Assembly: GCA_907165135.1 (NCBI GenBank)
Contig: OU015568.1
Location: 4,968,501-5,032,500, forward strand
Origin: Oikopleura dioica
Lineage: Eukaryota; Chordata; Appendicularia; Copelata; Oikopleuridae
DNA: 64,000 bases
Reading direction: 5' to 3'
Position 1 is the first letter of the stretch. Every line of letters starts with the position of its first letter. The position numbers and the translations under genes were made by a program. The notes beneath the pieces are model-generated. The model was given only the letters and a program-made list of their open reading frames with translations, was not told the DNA's origin and did no database searches. Positions 1 to 10,813 of the stretch are shown here, piece by piece.

Positions 1-2
1 CA

Positions 3-1732
3 CACTTCCGACGAATCGGCCTCAAGAAACTTCTCCCAAAACCACCAGCCAAATCAAAAAAAGATGATGATGAATGGTATTTGCCAAATGGAATATATCT
101 CAACCCAAACTACAACGGCGAGCGGCGACGGAACAACACACAGCGACAAACCAAAGGAGGAGGAGGAGGTAATTTATCTTTTCTTAAATCAAAAAAGACA
201 CAATCTAGAATCTTCCCCCGCCACCGATTCCACCACCAGTCGCAGAGTCAACTCCAACCAAATTCACAACAACGCCAGAGATGAAAACAGTGACGCCGTC
301 ATCAAAAATCTACAACTGCAAGAGAAATCTCACACAAACACTATTTGGCAAAAGGTAATTTACAAATGCGACTGTGTGTGTGTGTGTTATTATGTGCTTT
401 TTAGAAAATCGCCCCCAAAACAACCAGATGTGCAGAAAATAGCCACCAGCGAACCGTCGCCAATCAAGACAACAGTGACACGAGAAACTCAAACGGATCC
501 GCTGCTGCCACCACCACCGTTTCAGCGGCCACAGCATGCACCAACAATCTCCAGCAACAACAACAACACTCAGCTCATCATAACAATGACAAATTACGGT
601 CTTCTCATGACGCCAGTCAACAATTCCAATGTTCAAGTGAGCATCAACGAACTCAACCTCCCCAAAGCGTTCCATCCCATCCCTGGAACAATGCCACAAA
701 ACATTGGAGCCAAGCGTCTCTTCATGAATGTGAGCAACCCAGCAGTAGCACCGGTGAAACCACCTCGACGAAAGAAGCAACAAAAATCCACAATCAACTC
801 ACCGAAACAACAACAACCACCACCACCACCACACATTGGGCATCACAACCAGCACAACACCTCCATTGGCAGCAACAAAACCACTTCTTCTGGCAGCAAC
901 AGTACAATCCCTGCATCTGGAATCATGATGGATCACACGCAGACCATCAGCCATTCAACAACGCCAACTACTCCTCAACTCAATACAACTATCCAGAGTT
1001 TCAACAGCGAATCCAACAGCAGCAGCATTTTGAGCAACAACGATTTCACAGCGGCCGACCAATGTTTTCTTCTTTCGGAGGAGAGGCAACACGTGGACAA
1101 AGCTATTCTGGAGCAAATTTACACCGACCAATTTATCAACAGAGCAACATCGGCAACAACTGGCCAACTTGGCCAGCAGACAGTCATTCCACCACCGCCA
1201 CCGCCGCCTACCAACAACCACCACCTGACTTCGCTGCCAGCGCAAACCAACACTACTACAGCTCACATTTCCAACCAAACAACGTTAACCAACAGCAGAG
1301 ACAAGAAAGCAGCGCCTCCGGCTTACAATCAAATCTTCCCACCGAAAAAGAATTCAATTATGACAAAGGATCAGCTTGCTCTCTATTTTCAACAACAGCA
1401 GCAGCAGCGGAATCAACAACTCTTTGCAGTAGCGGCGGCGGCGGCGGCGCAACAGCGTCAACCACAACGACAATTTCTTTACCGACAGCAATTATTACAC
1501 CAACAAACATACAACAGTTACGTCCCTCATCATCATCATCCAAGCAACAGCACAACAATTCAACAAACGACAAACAATTCGTACCCACATCACCAGAAAA
1601 CTACCGCCCAATTTCAACCCCGATGATTTTTAAAGAAATTGATACAGGTAATACAAATTTAAAAACCTTTTTATTTATGCTCTTATTCAGAAGACATAAC
1701 CTGCGACAACGACGGAACCATTGATTCAATTC
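3..1732 (+). CDS. Q/N/T-rich protein, 3' part (spliced, 5' end outside window)
   Basis: Not recognised. Four exons share one continuous frame: up to 168, 209-354, 405-1647 and 1691-1732, joined by GT-AG introns of 40, 50 and 43 nt. Exon 1 is basic and acidic (KKLLPKPPAK, KKDDDEWYLPNGIYL); exon 3 encodes about 400 residues of Gln/Asn/Thr/Ser/His-rich low-complexity sequence with a Gly run near 1432-1448. The acidic end finishes in DGTIDSILGL, a hydrophobic/acidic tail of the kind seen in transactivators. AATAAA lies about 60 nt after the stop. A different frame is also open from 64 to 1626, but it has to read through the introns, so the spliced frame is preferred. The GGC-type tract resembles those in the neighbouring virus-like genes, so this may be an element gene; it could equally be a host coactivator-like gene. 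Function unknown. Confidence 0.55.
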
Positions 1733-1821
1733 TTGGACTTTGACTAACTCACTTTCTTTCAATTTTTCTTTTCTTACTAATGCGGTGTTTTAATAAAAAA
1801 CAAAAAATAATTTTAACTGAT

Positions 1822-2802
1822 TTATTTATACATCCAGGTCAGGGGATAACTTAAAATAGCAATTTGATAAGCAAGTATCCGATGAACACGAACATTTGAT
1901 TCTTTAAAAACATTGCGCCGATGAAAGGTGTTTCGCAGAATTCCATCTCTAAAGACTTGTGGTTCAATCTCACTTAGCAGCTGTTTTGCATCTTCAGGAG
2001 TTCGAATGTATTCTGTATCGTTGACTGAGCCCCATCCGTTGGCGTAGATTATTTCAGTTCTTGTTTTTGATTCTTTTTCGCCAGTCAAGTGATTATACAC
2101 AACACTTGTTGACTTTGTGCTGTAAAATGCGTCGACACTTATTCTCAAAAAACCAGAAAGATTCTTCATTAAAAGCTTAGTAGCTTTGACAACGTCGCGA
2201 TCGTTTAAAATTGTAATGACGAATCTATCGCACATTTTGCCCCCACGACCTTGTAGATCAGCTCCAGCAAGAAATTTATTGTGTTGCCATCTTTGTTCTA
2301 AATTTTGAAATAATTATTTTCAAACAAAAAAAACAAAAAACAAACGAATATAATGTTTGATTGGAAATCGAAAGGAGCTATTTCCTCCTGCAAGCGCTTC
2401 AATTTCTTCCTCTTCGAAATACGAATCATCTGGCACAATGACAGGAAAGGCGCTGTCCAAAAAGTTCTTTTCTCGAATAAGGATTTCATCATCAGATGCA
2501 ATGTTGTTATCTTTGGCGGCGGCGGCGGCGGCGGCGGTGCTTGAGCGTGGTGGAAAAAACCATTGAATTTGCAATGGCGTCAAATTAAAATCTCTTACAT
2601 TGTTTGTATAATAATCAAGAAATTTTTTTGGAATGTTTTTCGGCAGCCCATCCTGTCGCGCTCGAAGTCTTGTTAATTTTCGAATTCTCTTAATTTCGGC
2701 AAATTGCCGGTTGGCAGTCTCGCGTATTAAATCGGCTTGAGTTTGCGGCGGCGGCGGCGGCGGCAGCGGCGACAATGGTGGTGAGGATGATGGTAGTGAC
2801 AT
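1822..2802 (-). CDS. Unrecognised Polinton-element protein, 310 aa
   Basis: Two exons (2802-2346 and 2297-1822) joined by a 48-nt GT-AG intron keep one frame and give 310 residues. The N-terminus is Pro-rich, followed by a basic helical stretch (EIKRIRKLTRLRARQ), a poly-Ala run from a GGC/GCC tract, an acidic patch (YFEEEEIEALAGG) and a mixed C-terminal domain after KFLAGADLQGRGGK. It follows the polymerase gene on the same strand. A TATA-like TTTATA (plus-strand letters) lies at 2821-2826, only about 20 nt before the chosen ATG, so the true start may be downstream. No family recognised. By position it could be a minor capsid or DNA-packaging protein, but that is a guess. Confidence 0.55.
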
Positions 2803-2852
2803 TCTTAACAACTCCCCTTTTTTATACTTGTTTATCGAATTTATTGTTAGAG

Positions 2853-5566
2853 TTAAATAAGCGTGCCGTCCGCTCTACACAGTGGGTAAGTTCTAATCTT
2901 GTCACAGTCGATTATTCTTTTTTTTAAAGTTGAATTTATGACGCGTTTTTTCATTATCCAAGTTTTCATTTTCTTGTTCTTTTGATCGTAATTGATAGTC
3001 GGTATGCTCTTCTCGATTCGCTCTTCCATATTATCAGAAAACAGCGCGGCCAAATATTCGTAATGACTAAACAAGTCAATAAAAACCTACACTAACGTTC
3101 TTACTTTAATTTTATCATATGAGCAACGCCTTTGGCTGAGCGCTTTTTCGCAACTGTGTTTTGATCATTTCCACCGCCTCCTCCTTCGCTGGCAATGGTG
3201 TTGTTATACTCGTCAAGTAATTTGTAAATGTGGGCTCGATTTGCAGGATCCAATAATTTTTTTTCGAAATCGCTCGTATAACATTCACTCATAATATAGC
3301 ATTTTGGCGAAAGAGCAATAAACCAACCACGAGTGATTTGCTCCTCGATTTTCAATAATCCGGGCTCCTTTTGAGATTCCGGCTCATCAGTTGCAAACCA
3401 TTTTTTAACAATTATATTGTCCCATTCTTGACGCAGCTCATCCCGCACATGCTCCTCCAGTGTTGGTCTTGTCAATGCGAGTAAAAACGAATCAGTGTCG
3501 CAATAACAGAATCGATAGGAACCCTCGCGCATATACTTGCGTAAAACATCGAGAAATTTGAAAAAGAGAAGCTTACTATTTTGATAAACAAAAATCTGAA
3601 TGTGTATGGCCAAATCTTCAATTATTCGCTTCTTTTTAAAGCTAACTTCGTGGAGAGGATCAACTCGATGGCCATCGGATTTTAGCGTTTCCATTTGCTT
3701 CAAAAGAGGATTTCTCAAAGCTCGATACAGACCATCGGCAGCGACGATTTTCGTATCTGTAAATCGACTTCGATTGACTGCAAAATTGCCAACACAAGAG
3801 TTTTGTAAAAATTTGGCGAGATTCGAGAGACTGGCATCTTTGTCGCGCACAGCTTGAACTCGATCGGCAACCATTGATCTGATAAACTTGTGAAATGGTT
3901 TTCGGCGCGTGTATTGTACAAAGTACTTTAACTTGAAAGTGATGCCCTTTTTCGCATAGTAGAGAAGAGTGTCAGATGTTGCCAAATAATTCTCAGCATG
4001 ATAGCAAAATACATTCTCATCACACGGAAAAAGATTCTTCTTTTGCTGCTCAGAGAGAGTATTCAGCAAATCACCTTGAAGATCTTCAGCGCAGAGTGTT
4101 TTCTTTACAAAAATCGGCGGAATTTCTGGATGATCGGCAATTACTTGTTCAGTTGAAAAAAGATCAACCATGGCAAAGCCAAAGAAGCGGCTTTCTCCGT
4201 CGGCATTTGTCTCTAGCAAAAGTTCTCGAAATTCATCCTCGGTGACACCCTCATCGCCAAGCGCATAACCAGTATAATTTTTAGGTGCGCCTTTAAAAAT
4301 AAATGGCATACTGATTGAAGTTGGTGGTGCGCCATCCATTACAAGCTGTCGCCACTCTTTTAGCCATTCGCAAGAATATTTTATTAATATAACTGGTGGT
4401 GAGTATGAATCGCCATCCTCATTTTTTATCAGCTCACGAATGGCGATTATTCGTTGAGCATCACGCTCGGCGAGTTCTTGCGCAGAGTAATAAACTGTTT
4501 TGGGATTTTTGGCGTCTTTTTTGATCTTGATTACTCGAGGATTGCGCTTACACTTGAAACAAGCGTGAAAAGAGCAACCCCTAAATTCGAATATGAAGCG
4601 TTTCTTTAAGCCAGTCACGTCATCAATAATTTCAGCATATCCATCTACAAAATAATCACCAATTTGCTTCTCCTTGAAATTGTAAGAATGTTGAATTCGA
4701 CCATGCCAAATTTTTTCGCTTTGAGAGTTGAGATGTTCGAGCCATTGAATTGATTGAATTGAAGAATTTTCGCGCTGTTTAAATAAACCTCTACAGAAAA
4801 ATCTTTTTTCATCGGCTGCGGTGGCGGCGGAACTCGTTATATTTATCGACACTGGCTCGAAAATCATGCCTGGACCGCTGGGTAAAAAGTGTTGAAAAAC
4901 AAACGGGTAGAGAGCGTTAAAATCCAACAGCAAACACGCAACAAACAAATCGCCATTCGGTGCGCGATAGGCCGACTCTGGAACGTGTGGCTGGGCTCCA
5001 TTTAAATATATGGCGCGATGAAGCACTTGCGTAATGCCTCCGGTGAGACTCTTACGGCAATCGCGATAAAAGTACGCAAATTCGGGCGGAATTGAGTAAA
5101 TTGGCGGCGAATTTTTATCGTAAAGTGTGAAAGCCAATCGATGAGCAATTTTTGTAATACTAATTTCCGAATGTATGCCAAGATTATACTTGGTCAAATA
5201 CTTTTCAGCATATGCCGAAATCGAACCTTCCAACAATAAAACATCATTGTAATTGTAATTGATCAAGTATTTCATCATACATGGTCTTGGTGGCGGGGGC
5301 AGCGATTGTTGCTCCATCGCGCTCTTTTCTTGTTGATACTCATCTTGCATTTCATCCCACATCTTGACGCATTCTTGATAAACACGTGGCGAAAATTTGA
5401 AAAAATCGAGAGAAGCGGCATCACACTCATCAATCACCGGATAAGGTTGATCATCCAACAGTTTAATACACTTTTCAAGAATCAAATACAAGTGAACCGA
5501 ATAGTCAAAACCATCTTCGACAAGCTTTAGCAGTAGTTTTGAAATGTTTTTTTCTAGAACAGCCAT
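2853..5566 (-). CDS. Polinton family B DNA polymerase, Exo III plus polymerase half
   Basis: Protein-primed type family B DNA polymerase, C-terminal half, which would copy the element DNA. Exons 5566-3105 and 3066-2853 flank a 38-nt GT-AG intron; 891 aa. Visible in order: the Exo III-type motif (YNYNDVLLLEG), the Pol A motif region (LLDFNALYPFV, the usual DxxSLYP with N for S), a Cys-containing insert typical of Polinton polymerases (RGCSFHACFKCKRNP), the catalytic Pol C motif (YCDTDSF), the KG motif (KGVAHMIKL) and a conserved C-terminal tail in the second exon. Exo I and Exo II are missing here and sit in the next gene upstream. The ATG at 5566 lies about 40 nt downstream of a TATA box (5604-5610), supporting independent transcription. 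Family call is firm; activity is not testable from sequence. Confidence 0.85.
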
Positions 5567-5603
5567 TGTCAACAACAAACCATAACAAAATGTTTTTTGA
5601 TAA

Positions 5604-5610
5604 TTTTATA
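5604..5610 (-). promoter_or_regulatory. TATA box of polymerase C-half gene
   Basis: Minus-strand TATAAAA preceded by AAAG, about 40 nt upstream of the ATG at 5566 and downstream of the stop of the N-half gene. This spacing is normal for a Pol II core promoter with a very short leader. Confidence 0.5.
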
Positions 5611-5685
5611 CTTTTTAAAATCGAAAAAGAGATGAAGCAAAGCTAAAACTCTAAAAGGAATCTAGACACAAAGAAATTGCTCTAA

Positions 5686-8298
5686 TCATAATTTTTCAAA
5701 ACTACTCTCAATTGGACACTCGCGTCTTTCAAAGTACTCCTTAAGTGCATAATCATCCCTCAAATTGCTCAATTTCAAAAAGTTAAACACATGATCAACA
5801 ATTGTTTCACGTTTCCATCTTTTTTCGTCAATCTTTTCCTTGATAATTTCATTCATTTCAACAATGAATTTTTTGTCCTTCATCGTCAGCGTTGAATAGA
5901 AGCACGTGTAAGCAGAAAACTTGAATGTTTTGTACAATTGATCAATACTGCTAAACCATTCATAAGGAAATGAGCCTTTTGAGTAAACATCCGGATTGAG
6001 ACCGCATGATCGAGCCAAACTTTCCAATTTCATGGGGCATGTGTAGTTTTTAAAATCGCGAAAGCTAAGATTTATAGCATCAACCATCATATATCCAGAA
6101 GATCGTTTGATGATACTTATTTGAGACGCATCGCGACCACAAAACTCAAAGAGCGCAGAAATCAACGCCGGAAAGAGAACCACTAAGTCGTAACGTTCGC
6201 CAACCCAACTGTAAATTTTCAATTTCAAAAAGTCTTTCAAATAATTGAGCTTCTTTTTCATCATTCCCAAATCATGAAATGCCAATGTTGGATTCTTTTT
6301 TTCTTCTTCAATCTTCATCGAGTAATGCTCGATTCCGCTCTTTATACATGCTGGAAGATTACTTTCAAGTTGTTTTTGCAAGTGAATCAAATAATTTATA
6401 AACTCGGCGCACATAACTAACGCTGATTCAAACTCGTTGGTCCTTCTAACAAAGCACATTTTTTCCTTTTCGCTCGTATAAGTGGCAATTGTGGCGAGAT
6501 TGTGGTACTTTGATTGTGTTGAAAATGGTCCATTATTCATTAAACATTCTATATCATAAACGGCGAAAAATTTTTGCACATATGAAGATGAAGGCAAAAA
6601 CTTTTCTTCGACAAGTTCGTGAATATGCCGATTGATAGTTTGACCATCCTCAACACTTTGACGAATTATTGATATTGGCTCATCAGTGCAGACCGCTTCA
6701 TGCTTTCTCATGCGATGCGCTCTAGATGTCGTAAAAAGACAATTCTTTGTTTTGCACTTTGGCAAAACTCTGACTGCGCTATCGGGTAGTATTCTAACGC
6801 GCGTATTATCATCAAAAACATTTGGAGCCAAACAAAAAACATTGCGAATCGGGCAATACTCATCATCATCAGCATCATGATGGTTGTCACCACCACCACC
6901 ACCACCATCAATAATTGTCGTTTCAGGAGGTGGTAATGATGTTTGCGACGACAATGTTGATCGATCTTCGTGTTCGCATTCTTCATCCAAAAAAGGATTG
7001 TTTATAAATGATTTTTCAGAATCGGCGTTGTTTGTCAAATTATCAAAATCAACAACGTCATCATCGTCCTCGTCATCGGCGGCGGCGGCGGCGGCGGCGG
7101 CGGTTGGGCTGGTCTGCTCTTCATCATCATCATCATCTTGATCTGCCGCACGATGATATCGATGACCAGCGGTATTACACCAATTACGAATTTTATTCAT
7201 TTTAGAATCGCTCATGTTCAAGCATTTGGCTCTTCTTCGATTGAAATCCAAGTCCTCCGAGAAAAGAGCCAAAAGACCAGGATTATTATGAAATTGACGA
7301 TAAGAAACCGAAGTTAATTTTTTAAATTCTTTTTCAAACTCATCTTCTTTATATGAAGCAACCAATAAATTTAATTGTTTCATCTGAGAACTTCCAATAA
7401 CCTTGTAAACACAAGACTTTAAATTAACATTATCATTTAAAATTTTTCCAACAAATAGAGCAATATTTATTCCAAATCGTGATCTGATGCGCTTAAAAAC
7501 ATCATCGCCAATCGTGAAAACATTAAAGGATTTTTCACCAATAATTGTGTTTTTAACAAAAAGCGCTTTCTCATCCAAACGCTCTCCGCCAAGATTTGGC
7601 CATTTTGTTTTGGCAACTGCTCTCCAAATCGAAACCCATTCAGAATCACAACGGTTTGCTGATTCTCGATTTGGCAAAACATGAAAAACTCCGAGACGGT
7701 GAAAGAATGGTCGAGCAGATTGCAGAACAACACGTGCTCGATCACTGCTGATGTCAACATTGAATAGCTCGCCAACATTTGTTGTAACTAACTCATCCCT
7801 TTGCGCGCGATATGACACGCCAAGAGGTGCATACTTTCCACCATAGAGTACGTAAATATCCACGTTTAAATATCGCTCCACTTGAGATATTGTTGCTCTT
7901 GTTGGAAATTCGCCAAATTTTTCAATTAATTCAGTCGGATCTACACATGATAATTCCTCGCGGAGAGCTCTAGTTATTTTCGTTGGCACAGATGGATATG
8001 ATCTCTTATAGAAATTCGACCATTTGATACCCATTAAAACGGCGGCATAGAAATTTGAATAATTTTCCAAAGTGCAACTGTCGTCAACTGGTGTATACTC
8101 TTTACTGCTGCTGCTACTACTGCTGCAGTGACGACGACGAGAAGTAGCTGATGTTGTAGGCTGATCATCGTCATTATTTGAGAGTCGCTCCTCAGATAAT
8201 ATTTGTATGTTTCGACTTTTTGTTAAAAAACGCCTGCGTCTCTTTTTAGCGGCATTGTCCAAACCGCCAGGATGTTTCTTTGGTAGAAACCTTTTCAT
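5686..8298 (-). CDS. Polinton family B DNA polymerase, N-terminal (Exo I/II) half
   Basis: Single open frame of 870 aa from the ATG at 8298. It opens with a nuclear-localisation-like basic cluster (KKRRRRF) and a long, poorly conserved N-terminal region containing poly-Ala and Asp/Glu runs (7079-7101 is a GGC/GCC tract). Near residue 600 comes the Exo I-type motif FFAVYDIECL, then an Exo II-like stretch (WVGERYDLVVLFP) and a KGSFPYEWF segment that in related polymerases precedes Exo III. The frame ends there; Exo III and the polymerase core are encoded by the next gene downstream on the same strand. Together the two proteins cover a complete 3'-5' exonuclease plus polymerase. An NPGLLALFSEDLDF segment resembles peptidase/OTU-like N-terminal regions of other Polinton polymerases only loosely. 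Confidence 0.75.
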   Translation of the reverse strand: MKRFLPKKHPGGLDNAAKKRRRRFLTKSRNIQILSEERLSNNDDDQPTTSATSRRRHCSSSSSSSKEYTPVDDSCTLENYSNFYAAVLMGIKWSNFYKRSYPSVPTKITRALREELSCVDPTELIEKFGEFPTRATISQVERYLNVDIYVLYGGKYAPLGVSYRAQRDELVTTNVGELFNVDISSDRARVVLQSARPFFHRLGVFHVLPNRESANRCDSEWVSIWRAVAKTKWPNLGGERLDEKALFVKNTIIGEKSFNVFTIGDDVFKRIRSRFGINIALFVGKILNDNVNLKSCVYKVIGSSQMKQLNLLVASYKEDEFEKEFKKLTSVSYRQFHNNPGLLALFSEDLDFNRRRAKCLNMSDSKMNKIRNWCNTAGHRYHRAADQDDDDDEEQTSPTAAAAAAAADDEDDDDVVDFDNLTNNADSEKSFINNPFLDEECEHEDRSTLSSQTSLPPPETTIIDGGGGGGDNHHDADDDEYCPIRNVFCLAPNVFDDNTRVRILPDSAVRVLPKCKTKNCLFTTSRAHRMRKHEAVCTDEPISIIRQSVEDGQTINRHIHELVEEKFLPSSSYVQKFFAVYDIECLMNNGPFSTQSKYHNLATIATYTSEKEKMCFVRRTNEFESALVMCAEFINYLIHLQKQLESNLPACIKSGIEHYSMKIEEEKKNPTLAFHDLGMMKKKLNYLKDFLKLKIYSWVGERYDLVVLFPALISALFEFCGRDASQISIIKRSSGYMMVDAINLSFRDFKNYTCPMKLESLARSCGLNPDVYSKGSFPYEWFSSIDQLYKTFKFSAYTCFYSTLTMKDKKFIVEMNEIIKEKIDEKRWKRETIVDHVFNFLKLSNLRDDYALKEYFERRECPIESSFEKL

Positions 8299-8329
8299 AC
8301 TCTTGAACTTCAAACAAAAACACACATGT

Positions 8330-8336
8330 TTTTATA
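8330..8336 (-). promoter_or_regulatory. TATA box of polymerase N-half gene
   Basis: Minus-strand GTATAAAAAC, about 32 nt upstream of the ATG at 8298. It follows shortly after the 3' end of the capsid gene (stop at 8408). Confidence 0.5.
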
Positions 8337-8407
8337 CTCGATAATATTTTTTATTTCACCACGGCGCTGTTACTTCTTTACAGCTCAACAGCGCCTCCAA
8401 TATATAA

Positions 8408-10226
8408 TTATGAGCCGGCTTTTCTTTTCCCTGAATTCATTTTGCTTCTGTCAGCCATCGTTGACAAAATTGTCGCCTCTAAAAATTGTTTTTTTCTCAA
8501 AAAAATAAAAGTGAAACAAACCTTTTCGATTCCCATCAAGCATAATCGCATCAATGGGTATCTTCATCACAAGAACATCCCAATTTTCTTCAAGAATCTT
8601 TTCAAACGTAATTCTTGCAGTTATCGTGGCACTCTCTCCTTGTCTATCATCAAAAAGCAACGGAACCATCCAAGATTGATTTTGAAATTGAAAGAAATCC
8701 AATCCTCCTCCAATTGATTTGTTTTCATAACGTCCATTATGCATCAAGAAATTCTGATAGTGTTCCAGAGGATCAGTCCAAGGCGTCAAAAAAGCATTGT
8801 AATTGTCAACCAAAACTTCAAATTCCCTTATTTTAAAACCATCCTCATGCATCGTCGTTTTTGTTATACATCGTTGATAATCCGGTCTTTGACGTTTTTT
8901 GTTGGACATACCAGTCAACACTATCATATAAGGCACTGGTCCAGAGCTCAACTCCACCTCATAACTTGCAAGCCCTTTTGACAAAACGTGTATTTTTAAT
9001 CGAGGATAAAAAAAGGGAATCTTGAGCATTTTATCACTGTTACCAACTTTGATTGGTTTTTCACATTCTCTTGCTTTGCAGAAAACACTCTTTAGCCAAA
9101 AATTATGAAGATTTGGCTCTTGACCCTCTATGACGACATCTTCAGCTGTTGGAATTGAAGCTCTTTGTAGCCAAAAGCAGGCATAACTTTTGTTGTCAAT
9201 CTTTTTAACTCGAATTTTTGGAACTTTTTTGGTGATTTTATGCGCTTTGAAGGTCGATGAATTACAAATAGAAGTTTTATCTGTAACAGGTGCTTCATTG
9301 ACATTTAAGATTTGTTCAAGTGTTGAAACATCATATTCACCGCTCGTGATCTTGTCTTTGTAAGAAGCAGGATCGTCTTCTCCTTTTGGAATTGCACAAT
9401 CGCACTTATTCACAGTATCATGAATAAGGGTTTTTGTTTCAAATTCAACTCCAGATTCTTCATTAAACGGAAATTTTAGCTCATCTGAAAAAAAATCCGT
9501 ATCTTCTGATCGACATTCAATATAATCACTATGCCTCATGATATAATTTTTTGTTGGAGCAAGAGTGGTATTAAACCAGAGGCGAGAGGCTGGAGGTAAA
9601 ACTCGAGCTTGGCGAGCCAATCCGTGCGAAATTGGCGCTTTAATCTTATAAATATGATGCTTGAACTCATATTTTACTTTTCGTTGGTCTTTTCCAATTT
9701 TTATATATCGAGCCGATTCAAGGTTTTCCTCTCGCCATATGGACGTCGCATGCAACAACCGATTCTCAAGAGCAGTCAAATTATTACTCTTCAATCTGTA
9801 ATCATTCAACTCATTCGCATCCAGATCATAAGCATCAAAATGACCTTCAGGAAAAAGCTCAATTTCTTGCGCTGATGGTGAGTAATTTAACTTTTTTATA
9901 AAATGATTGAAAAAAGCATACTCTAAACCTTCTGTGTACGACGAGAATATCGTGCTGTCCATAATGTTTATGTCCATTTTTGAAAATATTTTTGACCCGA
10001 TTTCATTATCAGGAACGCAATTTGATGGGATCTCGATATCAAACTCAAATTGCATTTTGTCCAACTTGATGGGAAGTTTGTCTTTTGGAGTTTCAAACCG
10101 CCAAGTGTATGGCAAATCTTTAACCCCCAAACGTCTGACCGTTTTTAATCCATTGAATGGATCCATAGGGCGCTTGGAATCTTTATAAAATAAAAGATTT
10201 CCATAATCGCTTGTTGATTCTGGCAT
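8408..10226 (-). CDS. Probable Polinton major capsid protein (double jelly-roll)
   Basis: Exons 10226-8522 and 8478-8408 flank a 43-nt GT-AG intron; 591 aa. The order of segments matches Polinton/adintovirus/virophage capsid proteins: an N-terminal part with a stretch like nNNxxHSLF (SSYTEGLEYAFFNHFIKKL), a central part of two hydrophobic beta-rich blocks (FYPRLKIHVLSKGLASYEVE then PYMIVLTGM), a block like hexon subfamilies (VLVDNYNAFLTP ... FLMHNGRYENK ... GGGLDFFQF) and a C-terminal strand pair (ITARITFEKIL, WDVLVMKIPIDAIML). The length fits the family (about 500-700 aa). It lies between polymerase and integrase genes, as in other Polintons. No catalytic residues are expected. Identification rests on pattern resemblance, not on a search; structure prediction should show two jelly rolls. 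Confidence 0.68.
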
Positions 10227-10268
10227 CGTTATTTTTCTTCCTAAATTAACAGGTTAAAAAGAAAATAC

Positions 10269-10296
10269 TTGCTGCTGCTGCTGCTGCTGCTGATGT
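10269..10296. repeat. (CTG)n microsatellite
   Basis: An uninterrupted GCT/CTG trinucleotide run of about eight units lies in the non-coding stretch upstream of the capsid gene. The rest of 10227-10541 is A/T-rich and shows no gene. Confidence 0.8.
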
Positions 10297-10541
10297 TTAT
10301 CGTTTGTCGATGTTCTTGTTGTTGTTTTTGTTGATTAATTGTGACGATGGAGAGAAGTTGTGATTGCTAAAAAGAGAATTTATTTAAGAGAATTAAAAAA
10401 AGAATTGAGTGAAAATTTCTCTCTTATTTTCAAAAGAGAATATAAGATAAGACTAATAATAGTCAATTGGATAACAAAGCAAAAAATCAGGGACGCGTAT
10501 TTGTAGTTTCTGTAGAATCCATCGATAAATCCAGGTGAACA

Positions 10542-10784
10542 CTAAAAATTTTTTGAAAAAACATCATAAACATGTTGCCACACCTCTATTGAGTTTACCA
10601 GCGTCGTCTTCGAGAGTACGCGTTGCTTCGTCTCCGCTTTGGGGCCTTTCTTGTCGACTTTTTTCGTTTGGTTGTTTTCCGGCGACTTGAGCGTCTTTTT
10701 CTTACAAGAGGTCCCACTGAATAAACTCGTGGAAACCTCGAAATTCGAGCCATTGGAACACACTTTTACAATCTTAATAAACAA
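10542..10784 (-). other. Short open stretch, possible detached integrase tail
   Basis: An open stretch of about 80 codons without a good ATG lies 30 nt downstream of the integrase stop. In another frame the same DNA reads VFQWLEFRGFHEFIQWDLL, which resembles a chromodomain (aromatic residues around KG/RG and a late Trp). A splice from the integrase exon would need a frame that canonical GT-AG sites do not give. It may be a lost third exon or coincidence. Confidence 0.2.
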
Positions 10785-10813
10785 AAATTGATTTTTTTAA
10801 AAACATTGTATTT

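Noticed and set aside
64-1626. Single 520-codon frame through the first gene
   Set aside because: It runs through three stretches with good intron borders, and removing them gives a better, continuous frame that includes the acidic C-terminus.
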